64,000 bases of DNA from assembly GCA_011174825.1 (NCBI GenBank), contig DUEZ01000077.1, positions 1 through 64,000 of the forward strand. The letters run 5' to 3'. Of the stretch, positions 47,374 to 59,297 are shown in pieces. Source of the stretch: Anaerolineae bacterium. GTDB taxonomy: Bacteria > Chloroflexota > Anaerolineae > Anaerolineales > E44-bin32. Position numbers and translations under genes: made by a program. Below the pieces are notes generated by a model. The model was not told where the DNA came from. It did not search any database and saw only the letters and a list, made by a program, of their open reading frames with translations. The first letter of the stretch is position 1. Every line of letters begins with the position of its first letter.

Positions 47374-47573
47374 GAGATATGAAATCTCTATTCCCTGCAC
47401 TGGGCTAAATTAAACATTGATGGTGAACCGCCATCAAACCGCATCTGGCGAGCTTGCTGCCGATACAAACCTGATAAATTTATCTCTGAGAGCTGAAGAA
47501 GGTCACCTTATCGGCTCCTATTTGTCAAGTATAATGTTGCATAATGACAGAAGATCGTTTTGAGGAGAAACGA

Positions 47574-48167
47574 ATGATAACAATCACGGATTCAGCGAAG
47601 GAGAAAATCCTTGCGACCATGGAATCCAACGATGCGAAGGGCATGGCTTTGCGCTTAGCGATCGTTGGACGCGGACCTGTAGGCTTTCGGTACTCTATGG
47701 CCTTTGTCCCTCTAATAGAGAAAGACTCAGATGACGTCATTGGAGACTTTGGAGAACTTCAGGTGTTTGTGGATCCCGAGAGTGCATCCAAACTAGAAGG
47801 TTCCACGGTAGATTACATCGAGGACAACTTCCGACAAGGGTTTATGATTGATAACCCAAACCCACTATGGGATGACCCACTTGCTCAAGCAGTGCAAGAT
47901 GTGCTCGACTCTCAAGTCAATCCTGGCATTGCGATGCATAGGGGGTTCGTCACCTTACTCGATGTCAAAGACGGTGTGGCGTACATAACCTTTGGCGGTG
48001 GCTGTCAGGGATGCGGTATGGTCGATGTGACCTTAAAACAAGGTGTTGAAGTTCAGATCAGAGAAGCTATTCCAGAGATAAAACAAGTCCTCGATACAAC
48101 CGATCACGCTGGAGGGACCAACCCCTACTACCAACCAGGTGGACCTGGCCAATCACCAATGGGATAG
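47574..48167 (+). CDS. NfuA-like Fe-S biogenesis protein (degenerate HesB-like N-term + NifU C-term CxxC)
   Basis: MITITDSAKEKILATMES...; C-terminal NPGIAMHRGFVTLLDVKDGVAYITFGGGCQGCGMVDVTLKQGVE. Start chosen after GAGGAG Shine-Dalgarno. Confidence 0.87.
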   Translation: MITITDSAKEKILATMESNDAKGMALRLAIVGRGPVGFRYSMAFVPLIEKDSDDVIGDFGELQVFVDPESASKLEGSTVDYIEDNFRQGFMIDNPNPLWDDPLAQAVQDVLDSQVNPGIAMHRGFVTLLDVKDGVAYITFGGGCQGCGMVDVTLKQGVEVQIREAIPEIKQVLDTTDHAGGTNPYYQPGGPGQSPMG

Positions 48168-48240
48168 CTCGACATCTCGTGCATGCATGATTCTCATCAT
48201 GTAGGCAAAAATTAAAAAAACTTCAAGACAACTCATGGAT

Positions 48241-48280
48241 CAACCGCCAGTTGATGATTTAAAAGCTAGCTGGCGGTTGG
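48241..48280 (+). terminator. Hairpin downstream of nfuA-like gene
   Basis: caaccgccag ... ctggcggttg, ~75 nt after the stop codon; weak U-run. Confidence 0.4.
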
Positions 48281-48416
48281 TGATTCAATAGGATGTCCAT
48301 GTAGAAGCTCAAGACAGCCTCCCACGAAGCAGATATTCAGACTGAAGCCCGTGATAAAAGAAAAACGACTTGAGATGAGTGATACTCACTAGCATTGCAG
48401 GAAGATATTACACTCT

Positions 48417-48444
48417 GTAGGGGCGCATGGCCATGCGCCCCTAC
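48417..48444. repeat. GTAGGGGCG...CGCCCCTAC palindrome
   Basis: gtaggggcgcatggccatgcgcccctac. Confidence 0.8.
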
Positions 48445-48511
48445 GATGATCTTGTATTACATGCGGTCTTTCGGATAGGTGATATCCAATGTGGTCGCAA
48501 CGTGTAACGTG

Positions 48512-48651
48512 TGCAGTCACGCAGGCAAAGCCTGCGGCTACAGCTTGTTGCTTGAAGCTTGTAGTTTGCAGCTTGAGATTTCTGACTTGCAGCTTGTAGC
48601 ATGTAGCTTGAAGCTTGGGGCTTGCAGCTTGCAGCTTGTGACTTGCGATTT

Positions 48652-48653
<2 letters not shown>
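48512..48653. repeat. gcaggcaaagcctgc hairpin plus long heptanucleotide GCTTGNA tract
   Basis: cagcttgttgcttgaagcttgtagtttgcagcttgagatt...tagcttgaagcttggggcttgcagcttgcagcttgtgacttgcgatttt. Confidence 0.85.
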
Positions 48654-50610
<1,957 letters not shown>

Positions 50611-50683
50611 TCAACATTAGGGGTTCTACTATTCTCTTGGTTTAAAGTCTTAGGTGCAACAGTAGATTACTCGCTCTTTCACC

Positions 50684-51766
50684 TCATGAAATATCAGACG
50701 TAGACTGATCCTGGGCACTTTCCACTTTAGCAGCTAACAAAGCCTGAATTCTCAGCAGCCAAGTACGCCTGCTTTGATAGAAAATGTAACTGGCCGCGAT
50801 GAGTGTTGTGCTAACAAAGGCATGTCCGATCAAAGCAAGGATGCTATACCACGTTTCCTCATCGGGTCGGATCCATATTTGTGAACCGAACGATGTGATG
50901 ATGAAACAAATGAATAAAAATCCGACAGAACTAAGCAAGTTCAGACGTACGACCCGAGCGCTCTCTAACATTGCCTTTACAACACGAAAACGATAGAGCA
51001 CAATCCCGTGCGCCGTAAATGCAAAGTAAACCGTAACCCAAAATAAGAAGACCAGCAACAGCATGGGCACGATCCCACTGATGAAGGGCAACAGCAGCCC
51101 AATAATCATTGTCAAAAAACCTGTAACCATCAGCAGGAGAAATCCACCAATATAGACTGCCAAGAAAAGAAGTATCATCCGACCCCATGCTTGCCATCCA
51201 GAAAGCAATTCGGCGTCAGGAGATGTCTGCTGTGCAAGCCATCGATGGTAAAAGGCGCCTAATCCAAGACCGATCGAGATCAATACGACCCATATGGTCA
51301 CGACCTCAGGCAAACTCCCCAAGGGGATAATTTGTGGCTGACCGAGCGGTGTGAGGACGGGCATACGTCCTGCCATCACACTCGGTAATCCCGCTGGTAG
51401 GCTTGTGATGTTGAGAAGAAGATTAAACGGTGTTCCCCAGGGTAGACTGCTTAACGCACTCATCACGTTGTAGCGCTCGATAATAGAAGTCAACATCAGT
51501 TGAACAGCGGTCATGTCGGCAATAATCCCCGAATCGGGCCCAATCATATCCCCCAACGCTGACAGTGTTTCCGGTACCATTTGCGCCAGAAATGGGAGAG
51601 TAAGGTGGGGACCAAACCAAAGGAACAGATCTAAAACAAGCGGCGGCAAGATTAAGATCGGCTTCGCTGCGACACGATCAAACCCGGCAACAAAGGCTGC
51701 CAGCACACCGATCGGCTTGACTGGGGCCTTGCTAAGGGGATCGTCCACAAACCTTGATTCTACCAT
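50684..51766 (-). CDS. Multi-pass membrane protein, unknown function
   Basis: 360 aa with about six hydrophobic segments; no signature motif recognised. Confidence 0.7.
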   Translation of the reverse strand: MVESRFVDDPLSKAPVKPIGVLAAFVAGFDRVAAKPILILPPLVLDLFLWFGPHLTLPFLAQMVPETLSALGDMIGPDSGIIADMTAVQLMLTSIIERYNVMSALSSLPWGTPFNLLLNITSLPAGLPSVMAGRMPVLTPLGQPQIIPLGSLPEVVTIWVVLISIGLGLGAFYHRWLAQQTSPDAELLSGWQAWGRMILLFLAVYIGGFLLLMVTGFLTMIIGLLLPFISGIVPMLLLVFLFWVTVYFAFTAHGIVLYRFRVVKAMLESARVVRLNLLSSVGFLFICFIITSFGSQIWIRPDEETWYSILALIGHAFVSTTLIAASYIFYQSRRTWLLRIQALLAAKVESAQDQSTSDIS

Positions 51767-51790
51767 AGGGGGCCATTTCAGACCTCATGT

Positions 51791-51921
51791 TACAAGCCTC
51801 AAGCTGCAAGCCTTATAATGTAGTCGCAGGCTTTAGCCTGCGCTGGATTACGAAATAGCGAGAACAAGCCACAAGCTTCAAGCTACAAGCCTTATTATGT
51901 AGATCCGGGCTTTAGCCTGCG
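51791..51921. repeat. Two tandem heptanucleotide tract + gcaggctttagcctgc hairpin modules
   Basis: acaagcctcaagctgcaagccttataatgtagtcgcaggctttagcctgcg and acaagcttcaagctacaagccttattatgtagatccgggctttagcctgcg. Confidence 0.8.
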
Positions 51922-52087
51922 TATTTGTGGGAGTCTCAATGATTGCGATCTGCGGAGCCATCCCAACCGTCGCAGGTTTTTCAAGAGGCTTCAGAAGGTG
52001 GTTTTGAGAGAGCTTCTGCCCCATATTTCATAACCTAAAGGGCTTGATACTGCGCTCCGCAGATCGCCATTGTCCAAAAACTGGGGT

Positions 52088-52116
52088 TTGACCCCCTCAA
52101 ATACCTTCGCTAGAAT
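52088..52116 (+). promoter_or_regulatory. Sigma70-type promoter for SAM hydroxide adenosyltransferase-murA operon
   Basis: TTGACC-N17-TAGAAT. Confidence 0.6.
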
Positions 52117-52134
52117 TGCAGTCGGGAGTGGACC

Positions 52135-52974
52135 TTGATGGCAACAATCGCTCTTCTAACAGACTTTGGCGAACAGGATGTATATGTCGGCATTTTGAAG
52201 GGTGTCATCAGCGGTATCGCTCCACACGCCCAAATGATCGACCTGGCCCACAGCGTTCCTCCGGGGGATATCGCGAAGGCAGCTTTTGAGCTCCATCGAT
52301 CGATCCCGTACTTCCCATTGGGGACCATCTTCCTCGCGGTTGTCGATCCGGGAGTCGGCACTGATCGCCGTCCTGTCGCCATTTCGTGGCCTGAAAGGAT
52401 GTGCGTCGGTCCAGACAATGGGATCTTCACCTATCTTTTAGCGACCGGAGGGGAACCGACTGCCGTTGAACTCAGTTCCAGTGCGCATCGATTGGAGCAG
52501 GTCGGCAACACCTTCCACGGTCGGGATATCTTTGCCCCAGCGGCTGCGTATCTCGCACGTGGGGTGAAATTAGAAGAACTCGGTCCTCCGGTGAAGGATC
52601 TGGTTCGGCTTCCCCTGCCCCGGCTGGAGCTTATCGAAGGACCGTTAGTAAAGGGTGAAATTCTACATACCGACCGATTTGGGAATCTAATCACCAGTAT
52701 TGGTGTATTGCGGCTTGAAGGCGATGATGTGCTGCTCGAACCTTGGCTACCGCACTGCCCACCTGCCCGACTTCCAGCTACTGGTTTGCGTCTACGTCTC
52801 CCAAATGGTGCTTATTTATCGATCAGCTCCACTTATGCTGATGTCTCCCCAGGTGAAGCAGTTGCCTACATCGGAAGCTTAGGACTTCTTGAGATCGCTG
52901 TGAATCAAGCGCGCGCTGTTGACGTCTTGCCTGTCACGACCGGTCAAGAAGTCGTACTAAGCTATAAAGGATGA
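52135..52974 (+). CDS. SAM hydroxide adenosyltransferase (DUF62 / fluorinase-chlorinase superfamily)
   Basis: ATIALLTDFGEQDVYVGILKGVISGIAPHAQMIDLAHSVPPGDI; VVDPGVGTDRRPVAI; VGPDNGIFTYLL. Start TTG 52135 or ATG 52138. Confidence 0.92.
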   Translation: MMATIALLTDFGEQDVYVGILKGVISGIAPHAQMIDLAHSVPPGDIAKAAFELHRSIPYFPLGTIFLAVVDPGVGTDRRPVAISWPERMCVGPDNGIFTYLLATGGEPTAVELSSSAHRLEQVGNTFHGRDIFAPAAAYLARGVKLEELGPPVKDLVRLPLPRLELIEGPLVKGEILHTDRFGNLITSIGVLRLEGDDVLLEPWLPHCPPARLPATGLRLRLPNGAYLSISSTYADVSPGEAVAYIGSLGLLEIAVNQARAVDVLPVTTGQEVVLSYKG

Positions 52975-52977
52975 CAC

Positions 52978-54264
52978 ATGCCCAGCTTTCTAATTGAAGG
53001 CGGTCACCCGCTCCAAGGCGAAGTCACCCCATCAGGAAACAAAAACGCGGCTTTGCCCTTGTTGACCGCCTGTCTCCTTACAGACGAACCCGTGATCCTA
53101 AACAATATCCCCAACATCGGCGATGTGCAAACCATGCGTCACCTGTTGGAGAGTTTGGGAATGTCGGTCGAGGTGCTCAATCGCCATTCATGGCGACTGC
53201 ATGCAGGTCAGATTCGGCGAGCTGATCTCGACCCCGAACTTTGCCGTCGGATCCGAGCCTCGATTCTACTTGCTGGTCCGATGTTGGGACGCAACGAAGG
53301 CATCGATCTTCCTCCACCGGGTGGTGATGTGATCGGACGTCGGCGCGTAGACACACACTTACTCGCCCTCACTGCTCTCGGTGCTGAGGTAAGCTACAGC
53401 GGACGAGAGTTACATCTGAACGCACCAAAGGGTCTCCAGGGAGCCGAAGTACTCCTGGATGAGGCCAGCGTGACTGCGACGGAAAACGCCATCATGGCGG
53501 CGGTCAAAGCCCAAGGGCAATCGATCATACGCAACGCGGCTTCCGAACCACATGTCCAAGATCTGTGTAATTTCTTGAATACGCTTGGGGCCAATATCGA
53601 TAACATCGGCTCTAACACCCTCCATATTCAAGGAGTCGATAAATTTTATGGGGGTGAATTTACGATCGGTCCGGACTATTTGGAGGTCGTCAGCTTTATC
53701 GGAGCGGCGGTTGTCACAGGAGGGGAACTCCGCATCCGACAGGCTGCGCCACACCATCTGGACATGGTTCGTCTCGTGCTCGGACGTCTTGGGGTATCGT
53801 GGCAGGTAGAGGGCGAGGATATCTTCATCCCCGACAAACAGAAACTTGACATCAAACCTGATGTGGGGGGGAAAATCCCACAGATCAACGTCATGCCCTG
53901 GCCTGCCTTTCCCACAGATCTGATGAGCATCGCCATCGTCATCGCCACCCAATCCAACGGCACGGTGCTCTTTCACGATTGGATGTATGAAACACGGATG
54001 TTCTTTATCGATAAATTGGTCTCGATGGGAGCCCGCATCATCCTCTGCGATCCTCATCGTTCCATCGTACAAGGACCCAGCCGGCTCATTGGCGAGACCC
54101 TTGAGAGTCCCGATATCCGTGCAGGATTGGCGCTCACCCTTGCTGCATTAGCTGCAGAAGGGACCTCACAGATTCGTAATATCGGTCAAATCGAACGTGG
54201 CTACGAGCGGATCGACGAGAAGCTGCGTGACCTCGGCGCTCATATCCAACGCCTTGAGGAGTAG
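52978..54264 (+). CDS. murA: UDP-N-acetylglucosamine 1-carboxyvinyltransferase
   Basis: IEGGHPLQGEVTPSGNKNAALPLLTACLLTDEPV; RIRASILLAGPMLGR; PTDLMSIAIVIATQSNGT; GYERIDEKLRDLGAHIQRL. Confidence 0.95.
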   Translation: MPSFLIEGGHPLQGEVTPSGNKNAALPLLTACLLTDEPVILNNIPNIGDVQTMRHLLESLGMSVEVLNRHSWRLHAGQIRRADLDPELCRRIRASILLAGPMLGRNEGIDLPPPGGDVIGRRRVDTHLLALTALGAEVSYSGRELHLNAPKGLQGAEVLLDEASVTATENAIMAAVKAQGQSIIRNAASEPHVQDLCNFLNTLGANIDNIGSNTLHIQGVDKFYGGEFTIGPDYLEVVSFIGAAVVTGGELRIRQAAPHHLDMVRLVLGRLGVSWQVEGEDIFIPDKQKLDIKPDVGGKIPQINVMPWPAFPTDLMSIAIVIATQSNGTVLFHDWMYETRMFFIDKLVSMGARIILCDPHRSIVQGPSRLIGETLESPDIRAGLALTLAALAAEGTSQIRNIGQIERGYERIDEKLRDLGAHIQRLEE

Positions 54265-54310
54265 GTGTCGAGTTGAAAAAGCCTGTGGCTACAGATGATT
54301 GATCAGCGAG

Positions 54311-54338
54311 GTAGGGGCGCAATGAATTACGCCCCTAC
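54311..54338. repeat. GTAGGGGCG...CGCCCCTAC palindrome
   Basis: gtaggggcgcaatgaattacgcccctac. Confidence 0.8.
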
Positions 54339-54457
54339 GATGTTCTTGGGCTAGGAGCATCCTCTTGGAGAGGTATTATTCAACATAGTCGCACCCTTTA
54401 GGTTACACTTTGAGCATAGGCTAAGGCCTGCGGATACATTGGCTTTGTCTCCCCCGG

Positions 54458-54558
54458 TGTCATTCCGATCGCCGATAGGCGAGAGGAATCCCTATGATGT
54501 CTCGACTTCACAAGTTACATCATAGGGATTCCTCGTCGCAAGGCTCCTCGGAATGACA
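54458..54558. repeat. 101-bp inverted repeat (tgtcattccgN..aggaatccctatgatgt type)
   Basis: tgtcattccgatcgccgataggcgagaggaatccctatgatgt ... acatcatagggattcctcgtcgcaaggctcctcggaatgaca. Confidence 0.85.
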
Positions 54559-54681
54559 TCTAAAATGAAAGGGACGATCAGCCGGTGAAGTCGTTAGCTT
54601 GTTGAAAGGTTACCCTTACATTTTCAACACTCTGAAGCAGCGCTCTCCTAATTACATGTACTACCAACCTTTAGAGTACCT

Positions 54682-54778
54682 CAGCGCAGGTTAAAGCCTG
54701 TGGTTCCTTTAAATGGCTTGTAGCATGCAGCTTGAAGCCTGAAGCTTGCAGCTTACGACTTGCGACTTGCGATCTGAC
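54682..54778. repeat. gcaggttaaagcctg hairpin plus heptanucleotide GCTTGNA tract
   Basis: cagcgcaggttaaagcctgtgg...ggcttgtagcatgcagcttgaagcctgaagcttgcagcttacgacttgcgacttgcgatct. Confidence 0.75.
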
Positions 54779-54783
54779 TAAAA

Positions 54784-54812
54784 TTGACCGACCCCCAGCC
54801 ATAGGGTATAAT
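54784..54812 (+). promoter_or_regulatory. Sigma70-type promoter for rpmH-rnpA
   Basis: TTGACC (54784-54789)-N17-TATAAT (54807-54812). Confidence 0.75.
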
Positions 54813-54845
54813 CGGCCAGCAAATTATGAACGTGGATTGGTTATT

Positions 54846-55022
54846 ATGCCGAAGCGAACATACCAACCGAAAAAACGACGTCGATTGCGGGTGCATGGTT
54901 TTCGTGCCCGCATGTCATCTCGTGGGGGACGAGCCGTCATTAAGGCAAGGCGCCGGAAGAAGCGTAGTCGCTTATCCGTCCGCATGAACGAGCACGTCAA
55001 GAAGATCAATTGGAAGTCTTAA
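54846..55022 (+). CDS. rpmH: 50S ribosomal protein L34
   Basis: [45 protein letters not shown]; start placed inside longer ORF. Confidence 0.96.
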   Translation: MPKRTYQPKKRRRLRVHGFRARMSSRGGRAVIKARRRKKRSRLSVRMNEHVKKINWKS

Positions 55023-55082
55023 CGAAGCCGGTATTTTGTGATTGGAAGCCAACCCGATGGACGCTCTTGGCCGACCAAGTGG

Positions 55083-55427
55083 ATGAACCGCAAATATCGG
55101 CTCACCAGCTCGACCGACTTCAAGCGGGTGCGGCGTACAGGAAAGTCCTATGCCCACCCGCTAGCTATTCTGCTCGTAAGCCCCAACGGTCTGACCATCT
55201 CTCGCTTTGGCGTTACAGCTGGTCGGGCACTGGGAAACGCAGTACGACGTAACCGAGCGAAGCGGCGACTACGAGAAGCACTAGGCAGGTATAGGCCAAG
55301 AATATTAAGCGGACAAGATGTCGTGCTTATCGCTCGCCCGGCGCTTAATCAAGCGGAATGGTCCGATGTGCTCAACGCATTAGCAACCCTTCTAGGGCAC
55401 GCCGGATTGCTAGAAGAAGAAAAATGA
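55083..55427 (+). CDS. rnpA: Ribonuclease P protein component
   Basis: [52 protein letters not shown]. Confidence 0.93.
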   Translation: MNRKYRLTSSTDFKRVRRTGKSYAHPLAILLVSPNGLTISRFGVTAGRALGNAVRRNRAKRRLREALGRYRPRILSGQDVVLIARPALNQAEWSDVLNALATLLGHAGLLEEEK

Positions 55428-55711
55428 CCGTTGAACTCGATCATCAGAATGTTTCAGAGCCAGCTTTGAGCGAGATACCCTTTACATGGAAAAATCTCGC
55501 TCGCTTACCTGCCTTGGCGCTGATCCGCTTTTATCAAAAAACGATCGGCCGTGCGATACCCGTTGATGTCTGCCGCTTCACGCCATCCTGTTCACATTAC
55601 GGCTACCAGGCGATCGCAAAATACGGTTTGTTAAAAGGCGGCTGGCTCGCTTTCCGCCGCATCCTACGCTGTCAACCATTCAATCCCGGGGGTTACGACC
55701 CAGTACCTTAG
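55424..55711 (+). CDS. yidD: Membrane protein insertion efficiency factor YidD
   Basis: [64 protein letters not shown]. Confidence 0.95.
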   Translation: MTVELDHQNVSEPALSEIPFTWKNLARLPALALIRFYQKTIGRAIPVDVCRFTPSCSHYGYQAIAKYGLLKGGWLAFRRILRCQPFNPGGYDPVP

Positions 55712-55718
55712 GAGTCTT

Positions 55719-56837
55719 ATGTCGACCTTACCACATCCAACTCGGAGATCGATCTTGCTTTTGGGTCTTATCCTGATCTCATCCGTCCTTCTGGCCGGTT
55801 GTGGATCTGGGGGTGCGCTTACCGCAGCGAGCTGGCCCGGTTTGTCGATCGACGACACGAACGCTTACTTGGCTTATGGCCCGACTGTGTATGCCATCGA
55901 CCTGACCACCAACAGGGAAAGTTGGCATTACCCTCCAGAACCGAATCGAACTGCATCGTTCTTCGCTTCCCCCGCACCTTCTGAAGGTGGTTTAGTTATC
56001 GTTGGCGGGTATGACAACATCGTTTACGCGCTGGATCCAAGCACAGGTGGCGATGTGCGTTCAGCCTGGATCTTTGAGGACGCTTCGGGCAACATCATTG
56101 GTGGGACAGTGGTTGCCGAAGACATCGTTCTGGTTCCCTCCGCTGACAGCAATCTGTATGCGCTCGATCTATCGACCGGTGACCCGGTCTGGACACAACC
56201 CTTCAACACAGATGAAGCCCTGTGGTCAGCACCTTTGGTGGACGGGAATGTCATTTATCTCGCATCTCTCGATCACCGAGTGTACGCCATTGATCTTCCT
56301 ACTGGGAGGGAACTTTGGAAGACGGAGCCCCTTAACGGCGCGATCGCGGATACACCAACGCTGGCTGGAGATCTGATCCTGGTCGGTACTTTTAATTCAC
56401 AAATTGTTGCAGTGGACACAGAAAGAAGGGGGGAGATAGCCTGGGCTTTCGACACATCAGGTTGGGTTTGGGGCAGCCCCGCGGTCGCTGACGATCTTGC
56501 CTTCTTCGGTGATTATATGGGATTGGCGTACGCTGTGGACATCACAAATGGCCAGGAAGTATGGCGGGTGACAGTAGATGGTCCCGTCACTACCACACCA
56601 GCGCATAGAGATGGCGTTATCTTCTTCGTCACAGAAGCAGGTACAGTCTACGCCTTCGAAACCGACTCAGGAAAACCATTTTGGACCAGCAATCCAATCC
56701 TGAATGGCAGACTGCTTTCTGATCCAGTGTTATCCGGCGACACACTGCTCGTCGCCACGATGGACAACCCATGCGTCATCTCCGCAATAGAGACAGAGAC
56801 AAGCGCCACACGTTGCTTGCTCCAGTTTGAGGAATAG
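55719..56837 (+). CDS. PQQ-like (BamB-type) beta-propeller lipoprotein
   Basis: Lipobox SSVLLAGCG; repeated VYAIDLTTNRESWHY / LYALDLSTGDPVWTQ / VYAIDLPTGRELWKT units. Confidence 0.88.
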   Translation: MSTLPHPTRRSILLLGLILISSVLLAGCGSGGALTAASWPGLSIDDTNAYLAYGPTVYAIDLTTNRESWHYPPEPNRTASFFASPAPSEGGLVIVGGYDNIVYALDPSTGGDVRSAWIFEDASGNIIGGTVVAEDIVLVPSADSNLYALDLSTGDPVWTQPFNTDEALWSAPLVDGNVIYLASLDHRVYAIDLPTGRELWKTEPLNGAIADTPTLAGDLILVGTFNSQIVAVDTERRGEIAWAFDTSGWVWGSPAVADDLAFFGDYMGLAYAVDITNGQEVWRVTVDGPVTTTPAHRDGVIFFVTEAGTVYAFETDSGKPFWTSNPILNGRLLSDPVLSGDTLLVATMDNPCVISAIETETSATRCLLQFEE

Positions 56838-56852
56838 TTAGGGTTAAAAACC

Positions 56853-57638
56853 ATGTGGAATACACTCATTCTTGATCCAATGATTAACGCACTGCTATGG
56901 ATCTATCAGCTGTTTGGGGCAGGTCCAAATTCCTTTGGATTTGCCATCATCATCTTCACCGCCTTGATACGGGTGATCACGCTGCCCTTGACATACAGGC
57001 AGACGAAGAGCTCGATGGTGATGGCTGAAATACAACAATCCAAGAAATGGCAGAAGATCCAAGAAAAGTACAAGGACAATAAACAAAAGCTGCAGGAAGA
57101 ACAAATGAAGCTTTATCAGGAGCTGGGCATTAATCCTCTCGGCGGCTGTCTACCTTTGCTAATCCAGTTCCCCATCATCATCGGCCTCTACCAGGCTATC
57201 ATCCGCACCATGGCTGCAGCACCGCTCCAACTGCTCGACCTTTCCAGCCATATCTACTCCATCATTCCTAGCTCGCTTATCCCTCTCAATAACCAATTCC
57301 TGGGTTACATGAACCTGGGTCAACCGGAACGTTTGCCCCTCCCTTTCATCCCGTCGGACATCCCGATCATCGGCGAAGGTCTACCTGTGCTGGCTATCCT
57401 GGTCGTGATTACCAGTTATCTACAAACCAAGCTCACCACACCACCCTCGACGGACGGACAAGGCGCAGCTATGGGACAAATGATGTCCCTCTACATGCCG
57501 CTGTTCATTGGCTACCTGGCTTACAGCTTCGCGTCCGGTTTGGCTCTCTACTTCGTCGCTTCAAACCTGCTCGGGATCATTCAGGGATTTGTTATGCGTA
57601 GGATGCGTCAGACCGCCGCTGGACAACCGACTAAATAA
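56853..57638 (+). CDS. yidC: Membrane protein insertase YidC/Oxa1
   Basis: GFAIIIFTALIRVITLPLTYRQTKSSMVMAEIQ; ELGINPLGGCLPLLIQFPIIIGLYQAI. Confidence 0.95.
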   Translation: MWNTLILDPMINALLWIYQLFGAGPNSFGFAIIIFTALIRVITLPLTYRQTKSSMVMAEIQQSKKWQKIQEKYKDNKQKLQEEQMKLYQELGINPLGGCLPLLIQFPIIIGLYQAIIRTMAAAPLQLLDLSSHIYSIIPSSLIPLNNQFLGYMNLGQPERLPLPFIPSDIPIIGEGLPVLAILVVITSYLQTKLTTPPSTDGQGAAMGQMMSLYMPLFIGYLAYSFASGLALYFVASNLLGIIQGFVMRRMRQTAAGQPTK

Positions 57639-57671
57639 CGGGACTTCCAACGTCGATCGAATAAGAAGGGC

Positions 57672-58406
57672 ATGAAGATGTCGGAAATGAAAACTAGCCT
57701 GGAAGTGATCGCTCCAAGCGTCGAAGAGGCGATAGCCCAAGGGGTCGAAGAGCTTGGCTTGCCGGAAGAAGAACTCGAAGTCGAGGTGTTGGACGAAGGC
57801 AGCAAAGGTTTCCTTGGTTTAGGTACCCGCCAGGTTCGCGTACGATTGACCGTTCGCTTCCAAGAGCCACCCAAAGAAATCCCTCAATATGAAGAACCAC
57901 CTCAAGATGAAGAAGCCCCGGAAATGGACGACGAGGAAGCCGTCCGCATCGCTCATGAAACGATTGAAGAGCTGCTGAATCGAATGGGCATCAAGGCGAA
58001 CGTTGCTGCCCAATGGGGGGAGTTGGAGCCACCGGGCAGAATCCGACCCTTGTTGATCGATATCCGAGGGGACGATTTGAGCATTTTAATCGGTCGTCGA
58101 GGCGAGACTCTTTCCGCGCTGCAGTACATCACACGCCTGATCGTCGGCAAGGAGCTCAAACGCCCCGTGGCTGTGGTGATCGATATTGAAGGCTACCGCG
58201 CCCGCAGAGAAGGTCAATTACGGCGTTTAGCGCGCAAGATCGCTGAACAGGCGATCGAGACCGGCCGCACGATGAACCTGGAGCCGATGCCGGCTAACGA
58301 GCGACGCATCATCCATGTCGAACTTAAAGACAATCCGAAGGTTGAGACCCTCAGCATCGGCGAGGGCAATCGGCGCAAAGTCACCGTTGTCCCCCTGCAA
58401 GAGTAG
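57672..58406 (+). CDS. jag: Jag/KhpB RNA-binding protein (Jag-N, KH, R3H)
   Basis: EVIAPSVEEAIAQGVEELGLPEEELEVEVLDEGSKGFLGLGTRQVRV; LIGRRGETLSALQYITRLIVG; EPMPANERRIIHVEL. Confidence 0.94.
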   Translation: MKMSEMKTSLEVIAPSVEEAIAQGVEELGLPEEELEVEVLDEGSKGFLGLGTRQVRVRLTVRFQEPPKEIPQYEEPPQDEEAPEMDDEEAVRIAHETIEELLNRMGIKANVAAQWGELEPPGRIRPLLIDIRGDDLSILIGRRGETLSALQYITRLIVGKELKRPVAVVIDIEGYRARREGQLRRLARKIAEQAIETGRTMNLEPMPANERRIIHVELKDNPKVETLSIGEGNRRKVTVVPLQE

Positions 58407-58421
58407 GAAAAGCAGCCCTCA

Positions 58422-58450
58422 TTGGTCCTCAGGCGACCCTGATATATAAT
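58422..58450 (+). promoter_or_regulatory. Promoter immediately upstream of pfkB-parA-parB (predicted leaderless)
   Basis: TTGGTC (58422-58427)-N17-TATAAT (58445-58450); ATG at 58458. Confidence 0.7.
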
Positions 58451-58457
58451 CCCACGT

Positions 58458-59297
58458 ATGACCGATCCCTCAATCTATTATCTCGTTATCGGTCACGTCT
58501 CCAATGACTTAACACCGAACGGTCCCATCTTGGGCGGAACTGTGGCCTACGCAGGGCGAACGGCTCAGGCTCTCGGTGTAAGGGTCAGGGCTATCACCGC
58601 TGCAGAAAAAGGTATCGATCTTAGCCAGTTGGAGAACATCGAGACCCACCAAATGCCATCGACACAATCGACCACCTTTGAGAACCGCTACACATCAGAA
58701 GGTCGAGTTCAGATCCTCCATGGGCGGGCATCAGACATTAGCACTAAGGACGTGCCCCGAGGGTGGCAGCGTGCCGATATCGTGCACCTTGGTCCCATCG
58801 CGGATGAGGTCGACACAACCCTGATAGAATCCTTCCCCGACGCACTGATGTGCATTACACCGCAAGGCTGGTTGCGGTATTGGGATGAGAAGGGAAGGGT
58901 CCAGATGAAGGGCTGGGATCAGATCAGCGACCTACTTCCGACCGCCAACGCGGTCGTGATCAGCATGGAAGATCTGGCCGACGACCTTCGATCTGCACAG
59001 GAGATGGCTGATCGCTGTGAGATCTTGGCAGTAACAGATGCCGCAAGAGGAGCGCAGGTGTTTTGGAATGGCCAACAACACGACGTGCCAGCACCGGTGG
59101 TCGAGGAGATAGATCCAACCGGATCAGGAGACATCTTCGCGGCTGCGTTTTTTGTGCGCCTCTACCAAACCAACAATCCGGTTGAGGCCGCTCGCTTTGC
59201 CAATGTTCTGGCTGCTGCCTCCGTTACTCGTCAAGGCTTGGCTGGCACGCCAACGATGGATGAGATCCAGGGTGCCTACCATCAGGTGACGACATGA
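58458..59297 (+). CDS. PfkB-family carbohydrate kinase
   Basis: GGTVAYAGRTAQALGVRVRAITA; APVVEEIDPTGSGDIFAAAFFVRLYQTNNPVEAARFANVLAAASVTRQG. Confidence 0.88.
   Translation: MTDPSIYYLVIGHVSNDLTPNGPILGGTVAYAGRTAQALGVRVRAITAAEKGIDLSQLENIETHQMPSTQSTTFENRYTSEGRVQILHGRASDISTKDVPRGWQRADIVHLGPIADEVDTTLIESFPDALMCITPQGWLRYWDEKGRVQMKGWDQISDLLPTANAVVISMEDLADDLRSAQEMADRCEILAVTDAARGAQVFWNGQQHDVPAPVVEEIDPTGSGDIFAAAFFVRLYQTNNPVEAARFANVLAAASVTRQGLAGTPTMDEIQGAYHQVTT

Noticed and set aside
53410-54072. 220-aa minus-strand ORF
   Set aside because: Antisense to murA; no recognisable motif.
54265-54845. Possible oriC between murA and rpmH
   Set aside because: I see no cluster of TTATCCACA-type DnaA boxes; the interval is filled by palindromic/heptad repeats. 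Skew analysis would be decisive.
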